This document shows positions 21,399 to 32,605 of a stretch of 64,000 nt of DNA, piece after piece (the stretch's first letter is position 1; each line of letters starts with the position of its first letter). The notes beneath the pieces are model-generated. The model was not told where the DNA came from. It searched no databases and saw only the letters and a list, made by a program, of their open reading frames with translations. The position numbers and the translations under genes were made by a program. Source of the DNA: Podospora pseudoanserina (lineage: Eukaryota; Ascomycota; Sordariomycetes; Sordariales; Podosporaceae); NCBI RefSeq assembly GCF_035222485.1, contig NC_085920.1, positions 124,001 to 188,000 of the forward strand, given 5' to 3'.

Positions 21399-24300
21399 AT
21401 GACAGACATCACCATGGATACCAGTGGCATTGAAGTCGATATGGTCCTCATCAACCCAGGAGACAAGAGCGCCGAGCGGGGTGACCTCCAGACCTCTTTC
21501 CTCAACTGGCTACAAGACGACAACCCCAGAGCCAGTTTGATCAACCATAGTGGACATCGAAGACTTCTTATGGAGTCTCTAGGACATACGACGCGCCCGC
21601 TTCATGTATTAGAAGTTGCAGACCTCCTTCGGTTCTTACAGGCGAAAACCGACAACATGAGCGAGGGATCTGCCAAGGAGTATCTGCGGTCAGAATTTGG
21701 ATCCAATCTCAAGATCTTGCTCAACAATACCGTTGTCATCAATCAGTCCTTGGACACGAAATTCTCTTCAGAAATCTCCCATGAGATACTGGCCATCATC
21801 TGTACCCGCTATCTATTGCATTCAGGCTGGGCAGACCATCACAACATCCGATCCCCAGCCCAGGACGGGTGCGCGGATGAGAATAGCGAAGAGGAAGAGG
21901 AAGCGTGCGACACGAGAGTGACGAGTGAAGAGTTTGCTCCTCTTCGCCTTCAGTTCCCATTCATTGCCTATGCAGCGCGGCACTGGATGGTTCACGTGGC
22001 CAAGACATGTCATTCTCATGACAGCTTGCCCCTGCTTTTGGTATCTGTCCTAGACGAGTTTCTCTTGGAAAATCCCACGCCCTTCAGCGCCTGGATCGAC
22101 ATTGAATGGCGGCCATATGAAATGGGCGATTGGGTCACCACCGGCCACGGTGTCACCGCCCTTCATGTCGCGGCTCGCTATGGATGGAGACAGTACCTGG
22201 CTGCCCTGGTTGAGCGCTCCGCCACCAACGCAGAGCTGGATATTGACGGGGTTGACTTCAGCTCAAAGCAAACCCCGCTGTTTTTTGCGGCCAAGTATGG
22301 ACACGCCGATTGTGTCAAATTACTGGCTGATGCCGGTGCCAGCCTTGAAATCAAGAATTGCAGCAAAGTCAATGTCTTGCGCCAAGCAATTGTTCGCAAC
22401 CACGTTGCCGTGGTCAAAGTCCTGCTAGATTTGGGCCTGGATCCTATGCGGGAAGAGGGCAGCCGAGCCGGTAGCCCGGCGCTGAGATTGGCCTGCGAAA
22501 ATGGGCAACTTGAGATTGTTGAAGCATGTTTACCATGGCTAAAAGATCCTGAGGATGCCTACCGGGCCCTTGACTGGGCATTGACAAGGCGCGGCAACGT
22601 CTGTGTGGTGCAACGGCTTCTCCAGCATCCTGGTATCGACGTCAACAAAATCATTCGAGGCAATACGCTGCTCATCAAGGCATGCTGGTTTCATGATGTG
22701 GACTGTATGCAAATGTTGCTTTGCGCTGGAGCAGATGTCAACATCCTTGGATGTGGGGGTGACTTTGAGGACAATGGCACAAATCCGAATACAGAAAGAC
22801 ATCCCCTGTCGCAATGGGTACAATGGGGGGATGCTGATGTCGCGGCCTTGGAAGTCTACTGCTGCAGGCAGCCAGATCGCCGTCCAGAGAAGCTGGATTC
22901 TAAAGCTCAACTGGAGCTCAAACAGGGCCTTAACTTGCTCATTGGAGCTGGAGCCGACCTCCACCGCCGCAACAAGAGAGGTTTTGCCCCTATCGACATT
23001 GCAGCAAACCACCCGACCGCGCTACGACTTCTGATCGAAGCAGGCGCTGATTTCCATCACGAGAGTTCGGATGGAAGTACGTTGCTGCACGTACCCAGAA
23101 CCGGGGAGGACAGCTGGGAGCTTACCAAATTCCTTGTTGGGAAAGGCTTGAGCGTTGACAAGCCAAGATCAGACGGGCAAACACCATTTCATCTTTACAT
23201 GAAAGAATATCTGAAAAGATACAGCTGTGACCATGCAGCTGGATATCGGGATGTTGTCCGGTTTGTAGAGGAGCTAGGCCCTGACTGTTCGGTAGTTGAT
23301 GCTGAAGGAAATGGAATTCTGCACATTCTCTTCATGTCTAACGCAACAATTTCCAGAAAGCTTTCCGACTGGAATGAAGATCTCAAAAGAATTTTCGAAA
23401 GGCTCATTGCTCACGGTGCGCCGGTCCTCGAAAAGAATTACGCTGGAGAATCGTTGATCCATCTGGTGTCGGCCGAGAACATCGAAGCGATCCGATTTCT
23501 GATTGAAAAGGGTGTCGATCTCGAGACTCAAGATTACGAGGGCAAAACACTGTACATGCAAGCTGTGACTCAGGTATACGATACCAAAACCCTGGATCGG
23601 CTTCAAGCGATGGGCGCCATGGTGAAGACGCGGGATTTCAAGGGCCGCACAGTCCTACACGAGGCGATCAAGGGCCACCGAACCGGCAAACTTGACATGA
23701 TGGCGAAACGGCAACCGCTCGCCTACCTTGTCGAAGATCTTCAACTGGACCCCAGCGTCACTGACAATGAGGGCAATAGCCTTCTCCATGAGCTTGCGAG
23801 TTGCGACACAGATCAGTACAATCTTTACGGGGCATTGCTTGAATATGGGGTGGACAATGATGCGCGCAACAAGGCCGGTCAGACCCCATTACATATCGTC
23901 TGTCAAAGGTGGGATGACGACCACCTGAACTTTAGGGCGTGGGGTGGATTTGAGCAGCAATTACTCTCCAGATCTCTCAAACACTGCAAACACCAAGTCA
24001 ATGCTGCGGACAACCATGGAGTCAGACCCATCCACTTGGCGGCCGACAAGTCGGAATTTTTGGTCCAGCAACTTTTGGCCCTGGGAGCGACGATCTTGGT
24101 AAGGACACATGACTGGATGACACCTTTACATATAGCCGCCAAAGAACACCAAAGTAATGTTGTTGCGATGCTGCTTACTGCCGCTACAACCAGCAACTAT
24201 GGGAATCCAAAAGAGTTTCTTGAAACCAAGGGCAAACCTAAAACGTATACCGTCGGCAGTAGATGGACGGGACGACGAACTGGAAAGGAGCTAGGGCATA

Positions 24301-25595
24301 ATGCTCTTTATTATGGTGTGCAGTCTGGACGCCCAGAGACCGTTTCGCTTCTTTTGGGGGCTGGCGCCGAGGTGAAGTGGCAATCCGCCAAACTTTTGCA
24401 GGCCTGCGCCAACTTTGAAGAAGAAAACCGCAAGCTACCCCCACACCGCAGGTCTGGCACCAGGTTGAACGAGATTTTGGACATGCTTGTCACTTCAGGA
24501 CTTGACCTCTCAGCACGCGCCAGCAGGAACATGAACTCAATCACGCCACCGCTGCAGTTTGATCTAGCTGTTCACCGAGCGCTGGACGCCGGGTTCGATC
24601 ACACTGTTTCGTGTCTCTTGCAACATCAGCAGCCATCGTCACAATCGTCAGTCTCTTTGGTGTTTGCGCGGAAGTGGTTTGAGAGGCGGAAGGAATCTGG
24701 AGCCTCCGTCTTTCGAGAGACGAGCAACTTGTTGAGCACGGCAGCGGGAGACGCTCAAGCCATCCACGCCCTGGTCCAAAAGCTTCTCCTGGCGCGCGAG
24801 TTCGAGGTGGTTGAGTACATCTGCACCGTTCCACAGCAGGGCGCAGATGACCCATTGGTTGCAATCGACGACAAGGGGAAAACAATTTTGCACCTACTGG
24901 TAAACAACGGATATGCATCCTTGCTCGAGCGCATCTCGAGAGCAAGGGAGCAGCATGACAATCCACTAGAAAGTCTGCAAGCTCTTGTGAGTCGACAGGA
25001 AAAGGAAGGCGCCATTTTCCCGCTGGTCCTCGCTGCTTGTCACCGGACGCTTCCCAATATGGCCGTCCTCCGTGTATTGGTCGAGGTGGTGAAAGTGTCA
25101 ATCAACGATCCCCAGCGGTTTAGGGAACATGTACGTCCGTATTTCAGGCCTGAGTGGCGTTATCATCAGGGATATACGCCGCTTCATGGTGTGACAGGTC
25201 GAACACCATGGTGGCATTTGCACCAAGCTTTGCCATACTTGCTTTCGCAGAAACCCGACCTTGAGGTTTGTGCTCAGTATGGAGGAACGCCTCTTCACTT
25301 GGCACTTTCGCAAGCGGACCGTGATGGCAGTGCGGTTCGATTACTTCTAGAAGCAGGTGCCGATCCTAACGTTGTGAAATGGGGAGGGCGAAGCTGCTTT
25401 GCCGTTGCTATGCAAGCTGGCAAGACCGAGCTTGGGCGCCTGCTGTTGGCACATGGAGCCAAGGTCACCTCATCGGACTTGAAACATGCAGCAGAGGATG
25501 GCAAAACGGAGTTCTTCTCCGCTTGCGGATACAGTCTGAGTAGTGAGGAAGAGAAGGAGTTGGCAAGCCTTTTAACAAAGGTCTCCAAAAAGTAG
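21399..25595 (+). CDS. Large ankyrin-repeat protein, NLR-like but lacking NACHT
   Basis: Single exon of 1398 residues from ATG 21399 (MTDITMDTSGIEVDMVLINP). The N-terminal 240 residues contain elements typical of the segment just after the NACHT domain in fungal NACHT-ankyrin proteins (ISHEILAIICTRYLL; FPFIAYAARHWMVHVAK). More than fifteen ankyrin repeats follow, for example GVTALHVAARYGW, TPLFFAAKYGHADCVKLLAD, GQTPLHIVCQRW, TPLHIAAKEHQSNVVAMLL and GTPLHLALSQADRDGS near residue 1300. No Walker A/B motif is present here or upstream. Such proteins mediate protein recognition; a role in non-self recognition is inferred from the NLR-like linker. It could be a functional truncated form. Confidence 0.85.
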   Translation: MTDITMDTSGIEVDMVLINPGDKSAERGDLQTSFLNWLQDDNPRASLINHSGHRRLLMESLGHTTRPLHVLEVADLLRFLQAKTDNMSEGSAKEYLRSEFGSNLKILLNNTVVINQSLDTKFSSEISHEILAIICTRYLLHSGWADHHNIRSPAQDGCADENSEEEEEACDTRVTSEEFAPLRLQFPFIAYAARHWMVHVAKTCHSHDSLPLLLVSVLDEFLLENPTPFSAWIDIEWRPYEMGDWVTTGHGVTALHVAARYGWRQYLAALVERSATNAELDIDGVDFSSKQTPLFFAAKYGHADCVKLLADAGASLEIKNCSKVNVLRQAIVRNHVAVVKVLLDLGLDPMREEGSRAGSPALRLACENGQLEIVEACLPWLKDPEDAYRALDWALTRRGNVCVVQRLLQHPGIDVNKIIRGNTLLIKACWFHDVDCMQMLLCAGADVNILGCGGDFEDNGTNPNTERHPLSQWVQWGDADVAALEVYCCRQPDRRPEKLDSKAQLELKQGLNLLIGAGADLHRRNKRGFAPIDIAANHPTALRLLIEAGADFHHESSDGSTLLHVPRTGEDSWELTKFLVGKGLSVDKPRSDGQTPFHLYMKEYLKRYSCDHAAGYRDVVRFVEELGPDCSVVDAEGNGILHILFMSNATISRKLSDWNEDLKRIFERLIAHGAPVLEKNYAGESLIHLVSAENIEAIRFLIEKGVDLETQDYEGKTLYMQAVTQVYDTKTLDRLQAMGAMVKTRDFKGRTVLHEAIKGHRTGKLDMMAKRQPLAYLVEDLQLDPSVTDNEGNSLLHELASCDTDQYNLYGALLEYGVDNDARNKAGQTPLHIVCQRWDDDHLNFRAWGGFEQQLLSRSLKHCKHQVNAADNHGVRPIHLAADKSEFLVQQLLALGATILVRTHDWMTPLHIAAKEHQSNVVAMLLTAATTSNYGNPKEFLETKGKPKTYTVGSRWTGRRTGKELGHNALYYGVQSGRPETVSLLLGAGAEVKWQSAKLLQACANFEEENRKLPPHRRSGTRLNEILDMLVTSGLDLSARASRNMNSITPPLQFDLAVHRALDAGFDHTVSCLLQHQQPSSQSSVSLVFARKWFERRKESGASVFRETSNLLSTAAGDAQAIHALVQKLLLAREFEVVEYICTVPQQGADDPLVAIDDKGKTILHLLVNNGYASLLERISRAREQHDNPLESLQALVSRQEKEGAIFPLVLAACHRTLPNMAVLRVLVEVVKVSINDPQRFREHVRPYFRPEWRYHQGYTPLHGVTGRTPWWHLHQALPYLLSQKPDLEVCAQYGGTPLHLALSQADRDGSAVRLLLEAGADPNVVKWGGRSCFAVAMQAGKTELGRLLLAHGAKVTSSDLKHAAEDGKTEFFSACGYSLSSEEEKELASLLTKVSKK

Positions 25596-26942
25596 CTAGT
25601 ACAGACACAGAATGGGATGCCTCTCTGGCTTTCGACTTTGGACTTTATTCAGAGAGTTCCCTCACTTGTTTCATTATAGCAAAGCCCTTCAGCGCGCTGC
25701 CACAGCTTCAACAGGTCATTCATACTATGAGGGTATATCACTCGATGCGGAACCTGCGTACCTTCTCTCTGACAACCCGATCTTGTCATCGCAATCCGTC
25801 TGCCAAGTGACGGAGAAATTGTATACTGCTATTTTCTTTGCGGAATTGGCAGGCGGACTTCCGATTCTGTTGGACGCAGGTGATTTTGCGCACCATTTGG
25901 ATGGGATGAGAACCTCGAATGCCATGACTACCTGAGGGAGACTAACGATGGCAAGCCAAGAACAAGACCATTACTCCAGGTCAGCTTCCTCTCACTAATA
26001 CCTACATCACATGCTTCAGCTAACGACTTTACAGCTTACAATCCGTCTTGACAAGACGACACTGAGCTGGGTGGAATGGGCCTTGGGTCTGGTTAACACT
26101 GTCGTAACCACATTATCGTTCTGCGAAATGAGAGCATGATAGGCGCGCGTCGCGGCGTCAAGCTCGGTGCAATTCGACCTGTTTCTTAACGGTCCGAAAC
26201 GCATCACAAGGCCCCTGATATCACCGGTATTTGTGCGTAGCCAAGATTCGGCACCGCCGTTAGGCCCGTGGGATCCGTTGGGCGGCTTGGAGCATCCCCA
26301 TCACCTGCTGCAAGTCACGCAAGCGAGAGGTGGTGTCTTCCGGGGAATGTGGGTCTCTCTTCTTCTTCGTCAGAGTCTCGGAGGCAGCAGCAACTGCCGG
26401 GAGGTCGTTTGAGGAGTCTGGTTCCGATCCCCGTTGTCTCAGTTCGGCTCTTGGCTTGGTCGGTACCAAGTTGGGCAGCCATCTCGTCAACGTCTCCGCC
26501 CAGTGTGTCTCGCTTCCGATCGGGGGAAGGCTTGGCGTGGAGATGACATTCCAGTTTCGTGGTTCACGGAGGCAACTTTGATTTAAGTTTTTGAAAACTG
26601 GGCTGCAGCCCCTGAAAATATCAACGGGGAACAACGGATATCTTCCAGGAATCAACAGCCACCGCTAATAACAGTGGATCACGTACCGGGGATGCGCACC
26701 TATCCAAGCTCTTGTCCAAGACCATGAGAGATGGCAGTGCCTAGGATGAAGGGCAGAGAGCCTGACGATGAGAGCTGGGTGTGATTAGTGAAGCATGGCT
26801 AGATTTCATGGTATCACGACGTGTGCTGGACATAAGAGAAAGTATAAGATGCCAACCTTCCTCGCATCATGATGCCTCCTGGACGTGCCAGGCAGCCAGG
26901 AAAACAGCCCCATCGTTGCTTCCTCCGTCTCCAACCATCACC
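25596..26942. other. Intergenic, 1.35 kb, no supported gene
   Basis: Presumed promoter of the AA9 gene and 3' flank of the ankyrin gene. A minus-strand frame at 26655-26260 of 131 residues has somewhat protein-like composition (RLRDLQQVMGMLQAAQRIP) but no start context, splice partners or domain, so it is not called. Confidence 0.4.
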
Positions 26943-27906
26943 ATGCATTTCAGCGTTGCTGGCATTGCCCTCTGGGCCCTTGCGGCCACACAGGGTGTCG
27001 AGGCTCACTACCGCTACAGCAAGCTCATCGTCAACGGCAGGGTGACCAACGACTGGGAGTACGTCCGCGAGAACAGCAACTTCATCATGCCCACCAAGCA
27101 GTTCCTCCAGCCCAGCGACGACTTCCGCTGCAACTCGGGCTCCTTCGCCAACGCGGGCAGGACCAAAGTCCACAAGGTCAACCCAGGCGACAGCATCGGG
27201 TTCCGCCTGTGGAACGGCGGCAAGATTCTCCACCCTGGACCCACCACCATCCACATGTCCCGGGCTCCCGGTGACGTGCGCCAGTACAGAGGCGACGGCG
27301 ATTGGTTCAAGGTTCAGGAGACTCTGATCTGCAGAGCCCCCGGCCGCTACCTCGCCGACACCGACTGGTGCTCCTGGGATCAGCCCGACCAGACCTTCAC
27401 CCTTCCTCGCGATACCCCTCCTGGCCAGTATCTCGTCCGCGTTGAGCACATCGCCCTGCACGGCGCCCAGAGCGGAGACACCGAGTTCTATTGTAAGCAA
27501 CTTCCCTATCTTCTTTCTCCTACCATCTTCCATGTGCTAACACCGGTAAACAGTCACTTGCGCCCAAATCGAAGTCGGCGGCAACGGCAACGGCCGCCCC
27601 GGCCCCTTGGTCAAAATCCCCGGTCTGTACAACTCCAACGACCCGGCCCTCCGTTTCTGGATCTATGGCGTTCCATCCTACCCCTACACCCGCGTCGGGC
27701 AGCACGCCGTTTGGACTGGTGGCCAGTATGGCGGCGGCGGCGGCGGTGGCTCTCCCGCCCCTGCGCCCTCGCCCGCTCCCGGCAACGGCGGCGGCATCGT
27801 TCCTCTTTGGGGGCAATGTGGTGGAGAGGGCTACACTGGTCCTACCCGCTGTGCCGAGGGCACCTGCAAGGTTAGCAACCAGTGGTACTCTCAGTGCGTG
27901 AACTAG
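26943..27906 (+). CDS. AA9 lytic polysaccharide monooxygenase with CBM1
   Basis: Exon 1 is 26943-27492 and exon 2 is 27554-27906, with a 61-nt intron (GTAAGC, branch GCTAACAC, acceptor AACAG); 300 residues. The signal peptide [21 protein letters not shown] is followed directly by His22, which becomes the N-terminal copper-binding histidine. The second copper His is His97 in LHPGPTTIH and the axial Tyr is Tyr183 in TEFYFTCAQIEV. A Gly-rich and Pro/Ala-rich linker (residues about 235-262) joins a C-terminal CBM1 ([22 protein letters not shown]). It oxidatively cleaves cellulose or related glucans outside the cell. Most AA9 proteins have Gln two residues before the axial Tyr; here it is Glu. Confidence 0.93.
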
Positions 27907-28237
27907 GCTCGAGACGAAACCGGGAGGAGTTTGCTGGGACGACGGCAGGACGCAGCCATTCGTTAGAACAGTCAATAGTAAATTACTCCCGCATCAGTAC
28001 TATCTGCTTACCAACGTACTATTGTTTGTAGAGAACAACTGGACGCAGAAGATGCAAGCCTTGGGCCACTGTTCTACTTTTGTGACGTCATTAGCATTCA
28101 ATTCAGGGGCTCGGGGTGGGGGGGGACAACAAAACCTCAGGTTCTTGCGTTTGAAGAAACCGGACAAGCACTCACAGCACAAAAGTCCGGACACGTAGTT
28201 TTCACGTGGATCAATTTCTTGATTATCTAGAGCCCGT
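27907..28237. other. Convergent 3' intergenic
   Basis: About 330 bases between the AA9 gene and the convergent subtilase relic. A G-rich run lies near 28110. No gene. Confidence 0.4.
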
Positions 28238-31200
28238 TCAGACCTCTCTCTCCATCACCTGGGCGAAGAAGAGATGGCAAGTGTACTCAGATCCGCCTGT
28301 GCTCGACACAAACTCCATGTCTGAAAGCCCATCGGTCCAGGACGCAATGCGACCAATGGGGCGGCACTCAGTCCCCCCAGCATTGATCTGCTTTTCCAGG
28401 CAGTTCTGTCCCTCGGTGTCGGGAAACCAGACGATGCTGAACACGCAGACTGTCTTTCCGTCCTCCAGGATGGTGACAAAAGCCTCTACGGCTCTGGGAC
28501 GACTTGGGATGCTGATCTGGGCGTTAACACACGCCACACGTTGTGATCCCGACGGCTTGACACAGTTGGCGTCGCCGCAATAGTGCGTAACATGACAACT
28601 GATGAATATGTGCTGGGTCTCGGTCGAAAAAGACAAACGTACTGGTTACCTCTACAATAACAGTCTCCGAAACCATCGTGGAAATTATCGTCTCCACCGA
28701 GAGAGTAGACGTATTGGTTACCGAGGTGGCTTGAGTCTCCCTGACTGTCGTGGTTCCCGTGAGTGTATTGAAGGTGTGAGAAGGATTCTTGGGACCATAG
28801 CGGTCGGGTGGCAAGGTGGTCGATGAGTTCGCCGTGGCGGTCGAGCCGCAATAGAAACCGGTGCAGAGGGAACCGCATCCTGGAGATTCCGCGGCGCAGG
28901 TGACATTTGCTGAGCCCGTCTGAAACGTAATGGTGTCGCTAAAGGCACCAGGTCCAGGCGTATTTGTCGGCAGGCCACCAGGAACGATCTCTACGCATGG
29001 ACCGGCGGTGTATTGATCGCATCCAGCACCGAAAGGTGCCAGGTCTGCGAGACTTCCCTTTGGACAACGCGGGTGCATATCTGGATCGGTAAGGCAATTC
29101 TTTTCCTTATACTCTCCAGACAAGATAAACGGGACAGCAAATAGGTTGTTAAGGCCCCGGCCTTTCGGCTCATGCTTATTAGCGCCAAGCTTGGATTCGT
29201 CAAGGCCGTCCACACGGTTCCCAGGAAAGAGTGGCCGATGAATATACAGAAGGCACTTCTTGACGTTGGCAGGCTTCTTTAGCTCTTCATCCCAGCCGTT
29301 TTTGATACCAGGAAGCCCGCGCCAGTATGCCACAAGACCAGCAATCGTTGGCGCCGCTATGGAAAACATGTTAGCTGCTGCGCCTGTTCGTGCAATGTTG
29401 GATACTTACCGAACGAGTTTCCGCTCGACACGTAAACGCCGTCGTCCTCTTCCCCTGTAGTCATGACATCGCGGCCTGGGGCCATCACTAGATCCTCTCT
29501 GTACGGTGCAAATGGTGCGATCCGCCCGAGAGCAGCCCAGTCAGTCATGCATGCTGCAACAATATGATGCAAAGTGCAAAAACTTAGGCCATCTTTGCTG
29601 GAATGTTCGGTACACCAACACCCCGGCCTCCTTGGTGGTGAAGCCATTGGATTCAGTCAAGATTATTTTCGTAGATTTGGATCCTCTGCATAGAGTCTCT
29701 TGACTTGGTTATATACCCGAACCAGCTTTTCCACGGAGGTTTCCCAAATAATGTTCCTCCTCATATCCCTCGGACCACCATAGGGACTTAGAGCAATGTA
29801 ATCTTGCGCCAGTTGCGCCAGTCCAAATCTCCAACCTATCGCCTTGGCTAACACTCCCGTACCGTGAAGACGATTTCTTCAGCCTTCACAGTCTTAAATC
29901 GTGAATCATCGCTCCAGACGAATGGATCGAGCTTTCGGGATCTCGGGCCGCTCCCAGCTATCGTCGGGGCCATTCTCTGTTACCAATTTCATTTCCACGT
30001 TACTGTCCGTTATATATTCTTGTGTTGAGATAACAACCTGGCCCTTGCCGAAAGAGTCATCAGCGCTGTAGTAAAGCTCTCCCCATTTTAAACCCCTCCC
30101 CCCCCGATGTCTCAGTGCACTTCTCCAGGGGGACTACTGCCATTTGTGAGCTCCCAAACGCTCGTACCACCAAATGTCCCCACTCGACGTCGTTGCAATC
30201 GTCTATGACTGGGAGAGCTTTTGTTGACGTCGATGCCCATGTTATCGAAAATATTACCCCCGCCACCCAAGATTCCAACGCTGTCCGAACCGTCCGAATC
30301 GTCGTAGTCGTCCGATTCATCGCTGTAATCGTCGTCTGTAGTGGAATCTTCACCCTGGTTGTATGCTTGCCGTCCTCTCCCATACACGCCCTCGATCTGC
30401 ACGATCTCGTCCGTCACTTGAGTTCGCAAGACTTCCATGTGGCACTCTCTCATACGTTCCACAAAGATGACGAAGCTTCAATCACTGCGGTCACCGCCTA
30501 CAAAACCTTTGGCTATGACTTCCTTGTAATTTTCATAGCTCGATTTGGCCAGGTGATCTGGCCCATATTCCCCGTTGGCTTTGAGCCAGGTAGTGATCTT
30601 GCCACTTCGTCATGGTTTCCGGGATGTTTTGGCCAAATCATGCAGTGATCATAGCCCGCTTCCGGTGGGTCACGGTCTGGGAGGTTGTCAAGCTGGTGGG
30701 TATCTTCGCCGTCAGGTGGAGCAGTCGCGTTATCGCTGATTCGACGCAGGAGTTCGGCGGCAGGCTGCGTTGCTAAAGGACAAGCAGATTCGTCACTCAT
30801 GCTTGTGGTGTCCTGATCAACATCAGTGACCACGCAGGCCGTGATAGTGTTGCATTCCGTGGTTGCCGAAGATGTGATTGTGGTTGTTGAGCTGCTGATC
30901 ACAGTTGTGGAGACGAAGGTCGAGGTGGCGCATATCTCGGCCTCTTTTGACTCGCAGTTCGTTGGATCCTCCTCAGGGGCCACAGGGTGACCATGTGGAT
31001 CAGTGCTGCTCAGTTGTCGTCTGATTAGTACCTGGTACTGTGGGAAGGCAGGATGGGCCCACTTCTAGGTGGTTGAATTGGGGACTTTTGAAGCAAGACA
31101 TAGCAGAGAAACACAGCCAACTTCACCCCCTCCATCTGACTACTTGATACTATACACCTTGTGACAAGAACCCACCTCACTGAACCACAATACCTATAAA

Positions 31201-32605
31201 TTTCTCTCTTCTTGGGGCTTCGGTAGGACAAAGAACTTACGTGATTGGTGGTCACGGACCGGGTAACGGTGGGAAGTGGATTTCAATACCCGGGATGGGA
31301 GGCAACCGGATCGGTGGCGGGCCGATTATAACAAAAGGGCCGGCCGTGGGGAAATGCAGTCTCACCCACTCACAGTCAACGTTGAAGTGAGGCAAAGGAA
31401 TACAAATCTTGGATAATTGTCAGTAAGATTGTAAGTGACTTTCAAGTGATGAGCACTCACGAAAAGAATTTTAAAGCCGTCACAATGACTCGTGTTGTCC
31501 TCATTCTCGTCTTCAGGCATCTTATCCAGTAGCTCAATGTATACTCCTGTAGAAAATTCAGTGAAAGTGGGAAGACCTGTCCCGACACCAGTGTAGTGTA
31601 CAGCCAAAATCAAAGCTTGCTTCGGGGACGGGCAACCACTTGGCTGTGGTTGGTGGACAGTCCCAAGGAATGGTTATGGACTTCGCACCAGCCAGACAGT
31701 CAGTGGGAGCAGAAACCCAGACACTTTCCTGTTTTAGATATACTCGATTCACTGGGCATGGGTCAACGACCGGTGGGTAAAAGGTTTGCGGTGTCGGTAG
31801 CACAAGCGTGGTGGTTGCAAACTCGGGGGGTACTGGGGGCGTGGTAATCGGAATCGAGAATTGAGTGTTGAATGTGATGGCGCTGACGGTGGTTGTTGCA
31901 TCAGACGGCTGTGGTGGAGTAAACGTATACATCAAGGAGTTGCTGGCCAAACCAGGGATGTCGGTGATGGTCATCGCGTAGGTTGGAGGAGCCGTGCCAA
32001 CTGAGAAATCCCACCAACCAGTGAAGGTGACTGTATGGACAGTGGATGTGAAGATAGGGGGCACCGGCAGTGGAAAGCTGAGTTGACTGGTGAAGGTGAT
32101 GAGGCTGACGGACGACGATGCATCAGATGGATTTGGTATAGCGAGGGTGTATACCGACGCAGTATTGGAGGCTCCAGGTGTGTCTGTGACAGTCATCGTA
32201 TATGTTGGGGCGGCCGTGAAGAGTACCAAGAACCCGTAAATGTGACGGTGTGGACAGAGGGAACGGGGGGCAAGAGTTGGCTTTCTCGCCACTGAATGTA
32301 ATCTGCGGCCATGGCGGAAGGGTGAGAGTCCGGGTTGTCACCGCGCCATCGGGTTTGGTGAGGACCACGGGAGCTGGTGGAATGTCAGTGCTGGGAATGA
32401 TCCACAACGGAGCACCTTCACTCTCTTCACCCGTGTAATTGTAGTTGGCCATTGGAATGACGCTTGTGACGATAGAGGCCACAGCGACTGTCAAAGTCGT
32501 AGTTGTGGCGCTAAAGGTTCCGTTTTGCATTTGTCCAACCTCGACCTCGGTCGTGTACGGGTCGATGTAGATCGTGGTAGGGGCAGCAAGTGTGGTTGGT
32601 GGCAT
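28238..32605 (-). pseudogene. Broken subtilase (S8) with Thr/Pro-rich repeat linker
   Basis: Minus-strand coding pieces in order: Thr/Pro-rich linker (32605-31558), Cys/Thr-rich segment (30983-30700), charged segment with RMRECHMEVLRTQVTDEI (about 30450), subtilase His motif HGTGVLAKAIGWRFGLAQ (about 29870), Ser motif VYVSSGNSFAAPTIAGLVAY (about 29340) and a Ser/Thr/Cys-rich tail ending at 28238. The intron at the Ser motif (GTAAGT...GCTAACATG...TAG) is still intact. The catalytic Asp motif is not recognisable. Breaks: a frameshift near 30600, an in-frame TGA at 30478-30480, frameshifts around 29900, and one near 32225 in the linker. It was probably a secreted protease module and is probably not functional now. 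Confidence 0.7.
31840..32217 (-). repeat. Two tandem copies of a ~55-residue Thr/Pro-rich unit
   Basis: Within the linker, APTYTMTVTDTPGASNTASV with SDASSSVSLITFTSQLSFPL is followed by a similar unit, PPTYAMTITDIPGLASNSL with SDATTTVSAITFNTQFSIPI. Both are flanked by VHTVTFTG-type segments; a third VHTVTFTGSW lies upstream in a shifted frame. They are diverged internal duplications. Confidence 0.75.

Noticed and set aside
26814-27533. Minus-strand frame of 239 residues over the AA9 gene
   Set aside because: Shadow of a strongly supported AA9 coding region.
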